DNA from: Microlunatus sagamiharensis
Lineage (GTDB): Bacteria > Actinomycetota > Actinomycetes > Propionibacteriales > Propionibacteriaceae
Reading direction: 5' to 3'
Length of the DNA: 64,000 nucleotides
Assembly: GCF_900105785.1 (NCBI RefSeq)
Contig: NZ_LT629799.1
Span: forward strand, 1,178,001 to 1,242,000
The notes beneath the pieces are model-generated. The model saw only the letters and a list, made by a program, of their open reading frames with translations, made no database searches and was not told where the DNA came from. This document shows, one piece after another, positions 63,106-64,000 of this stretch. Positions within the stretch are counted from its first letter, which is position 1, and each line of letters opens with the position of its first letter. The position numbers and the translations under genes were made by a program.

Positions 63106-63693
63106 GTGGCTGGGAGGTGGAGGATCGCCTCGACGGCGGCGACCGTCGCGTTCCTGCTCGCGGTCCTCGTCGCCGTCCTGCTCGTGGCGAGGACCTCCGG
63201 GAAGAGCGACGACCCCGACAGCGGCCTCGGGGTCAGCCCGGGGCTGGCCCGCTTCGCCGAGGCCGACCGCGGGGACGCGCCGAGCATCGCGGGCCCCGTG
63301 GTCAGTGGGAGCGGCCGGGCCTCGATCAGCCATCCGGGCTCGGTGGTCGTGGTGAACGTGTGGCAGTCGACCTGCGGACCGTGCCGGGGCGAGGCCGACG
63401 AGCTCGAGGCCGCAGCGCGTGCGACCAGGGAGGAAGCGGTGTTCGTCGGCCTTGACGTCGTCGACCAGCGATCGGCCGCCCAGGCGTTTCTGCGGACGAG
63501 CCGGAGCTCCTACGCCCACATCTTCGATCCCGACGCCCAGCAGCTGTTGAAGTTCAACGGCGTGCTGCCGGTCCAGGCCATCCCGAGCACCGCGGTGATC
63601 GACAAGCAGGGGCGGGTCGCCGCCCGCATCATCGGCCCGGTGTCGGCCCGGACCCTGACCGAGCTGGTCGCCGAGGCCGCCGCCACGAGCTGA
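63106..63693 (+). CDS. TlpA-like thiol-disulfide oxidoreductase, membrane-anchored
   Basis: The protein has 195 residues. One N-terminal helix (ASTAATVAFLLAVLVAVLLVA) is a signal anchor. The thioredoxin-fold domain has VVVNVWQSTCGPCRGEADEL, with the redox CxxC in CGPC, VFVGLDVVDQRSAAQAFLR, then the cis-Pro loop QAIPSTAVIDKQGRVAARI. It faces the extracytoplasmic side and probably reduces or isomerises disulfides there, or serves cytochrome maturation. GTG at 63106 matches the leaderless promoter; an in-frame start at 63043 would add an unrelated leader. Confidence 0.92.
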   Translation: MAGRWRIASTAATVAFLLAVLVAVLLVARTSGKSDDPDSGLGVSPGLARFAEADRGDAPSIAGPVVSGSGRASISHPGSVVVVNVWQSTCGPCRGEADELEAAARATREEAVFVGLDVVDQRSAAQAFLRTSRSSYAHIFDPDAQQLLKFNGVLPVQAIPSTAVIDKQGRVAARIIGPVSARTLTELVAEAAATS

Positions 63694-63802
63694 GACGGTC
63701 GGCGGGACCGGCGTAGGCCGGGCGCCGGACGTGCCTGCCCAGATCAGGCACCGCCGGCAGCAGCCGCGCGCCCAGCGCCGTCGTCCCGAGGAGGTCTTGC
63801 GC

Positions 63803-63808
63803 CTAGTC
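63803..63808 (+). promoter_or_regulatory. -10 element of a leaderless promoter at the window edge
   Basis: TAGTCT lies six bases before the GTG at 63815. Confidence 0.5.
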
Positions 63809-63814
63809 TCCGGA

Positions 63815-64000
63815 CGTGCGCGTCGTGGTCGAGGTCGGCGGCTGGGAGCACGAGTGCTGCGGACCGTCGTTCGAGCGCGGCTCGTTCGTCGAGCTCACCT
63901 GCCTGGACCTCTCCGGGTCGGACCCGTCGTCGACCCGCTACGTCGAGTCCCATCACGAGCTCTCGAGCCGGCGCCGGACCGTCACCCACAGGGGGAGGGT
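63815..64000 (+). CDS. DUF6578-like protein, N-terminal part (runs off the window)
   Basis: From GTG at 63815 the frame is open to the end of the window (62 codons). It reads VVEVGGWEHECCGPSFERG at the start, with a conserved-looking GWEHECCGxxF, then FVELTCLDLSGSD. A CC pair in an ECCG context near the N-terminus recalls DUF6578 proteins, but only this segment can be seen. The rest lies beyond the window. Confidence 0.45.

Overview
The window is a very GC-rich (about 70-75 % by eye) bacterial chromosome segment packed with genes on both strands. Several features point to an actinobacterium: GTG starts are common, many genes appear to have leaderless promoters, and there is an NrdR/class II ribonucleotide reductase pair, a ShbA-type sigma factor, a PAC2 protein, a DUF7455 zinc-ribbon protein and a second gyrase-like topoisomerase pair. 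A Nocardioides-like member of the Propionibacteriales is the best guess from gene content. That is inference, because no rRNA or tRNA gene is present.

Layout. 1-6.4 kb: a partial RDD membrane protein, a DUF2752 protein, nrdR-nrdJ behind three regularly spaced NrdR boxes, and a serine hydrolase. 6.4-20.3 kb: a membrane molybdopterin oxidoreductase, a PrsW protease, a YbjN-like protein, HrpA helicase, a PAC2 protein, TesB thioesterase, a lone TOPRIM protein, a group 2 sigma factor and a prolyl oligopeptidase. 20.4-31 kb: a GCS2-type ligase with a universal stress protein, the principal sigma factor, an EthD-domain protein, small membrane proteins, a glycosyltransferase-like membrane protein, a VOC protein, a family A DNA polymerase and a DUF1304 protein. 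31-41.8 kb: remnants of a deleted GAF-kinase/response-regulator pair, a GT8/aldonolactone-oxidase operon, a DUF2071 gene coupled to a secreted GH5-CBM2 cellulase, DUF7455, a ParE-like subunit, a secreted protein and a NUDIX hydrolase. 41.9-51.6 kb: a secreted beta-propeller-like protein, TetR with HdeD-like and ThDP-enzyme genes, a lipid kinase, a flavin reductase-like protein, carbonic anhydrase and phospholipase D. 51.6-64 kb: a ParC-like subunit, GNAT, PucR, ShbA, HAD hydrolase, TetR/SDR, GH2 beta-mannosidase, CHAD, a TlpA-like thioredoxin and a partial gene.

Most of the window is housekeeping and general metabolism. There is no prophage, CRISPR array, insertion sequence or biosynthetic cluster. 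Transcription is a recurring theme: the window carries the principal sigma factor, a second group 2 sigma factor and a ShbA-like factor, whose relatives drive the principal sigma gene in Streptomyces. Two glycan hydrolases (GH5, GH2) and the GT8/lactone oxidase pair suggest use of plant or microbial polysaccharides.

The less ordinary material is between genes. Two large imperfect palindromes (128 and 108 bp), two clusters of a TTCGAC..GCTCAGG repeat lying between converging genes, and a hairpin built on GGTAGGTTGCCGCG found at two gene ends look like families of structured, 3'-end-associated elements. The clearest gene-level oddity is the sensor-kinase/response-regulator locus near 32.1 kb, which appears to have lost its middle.
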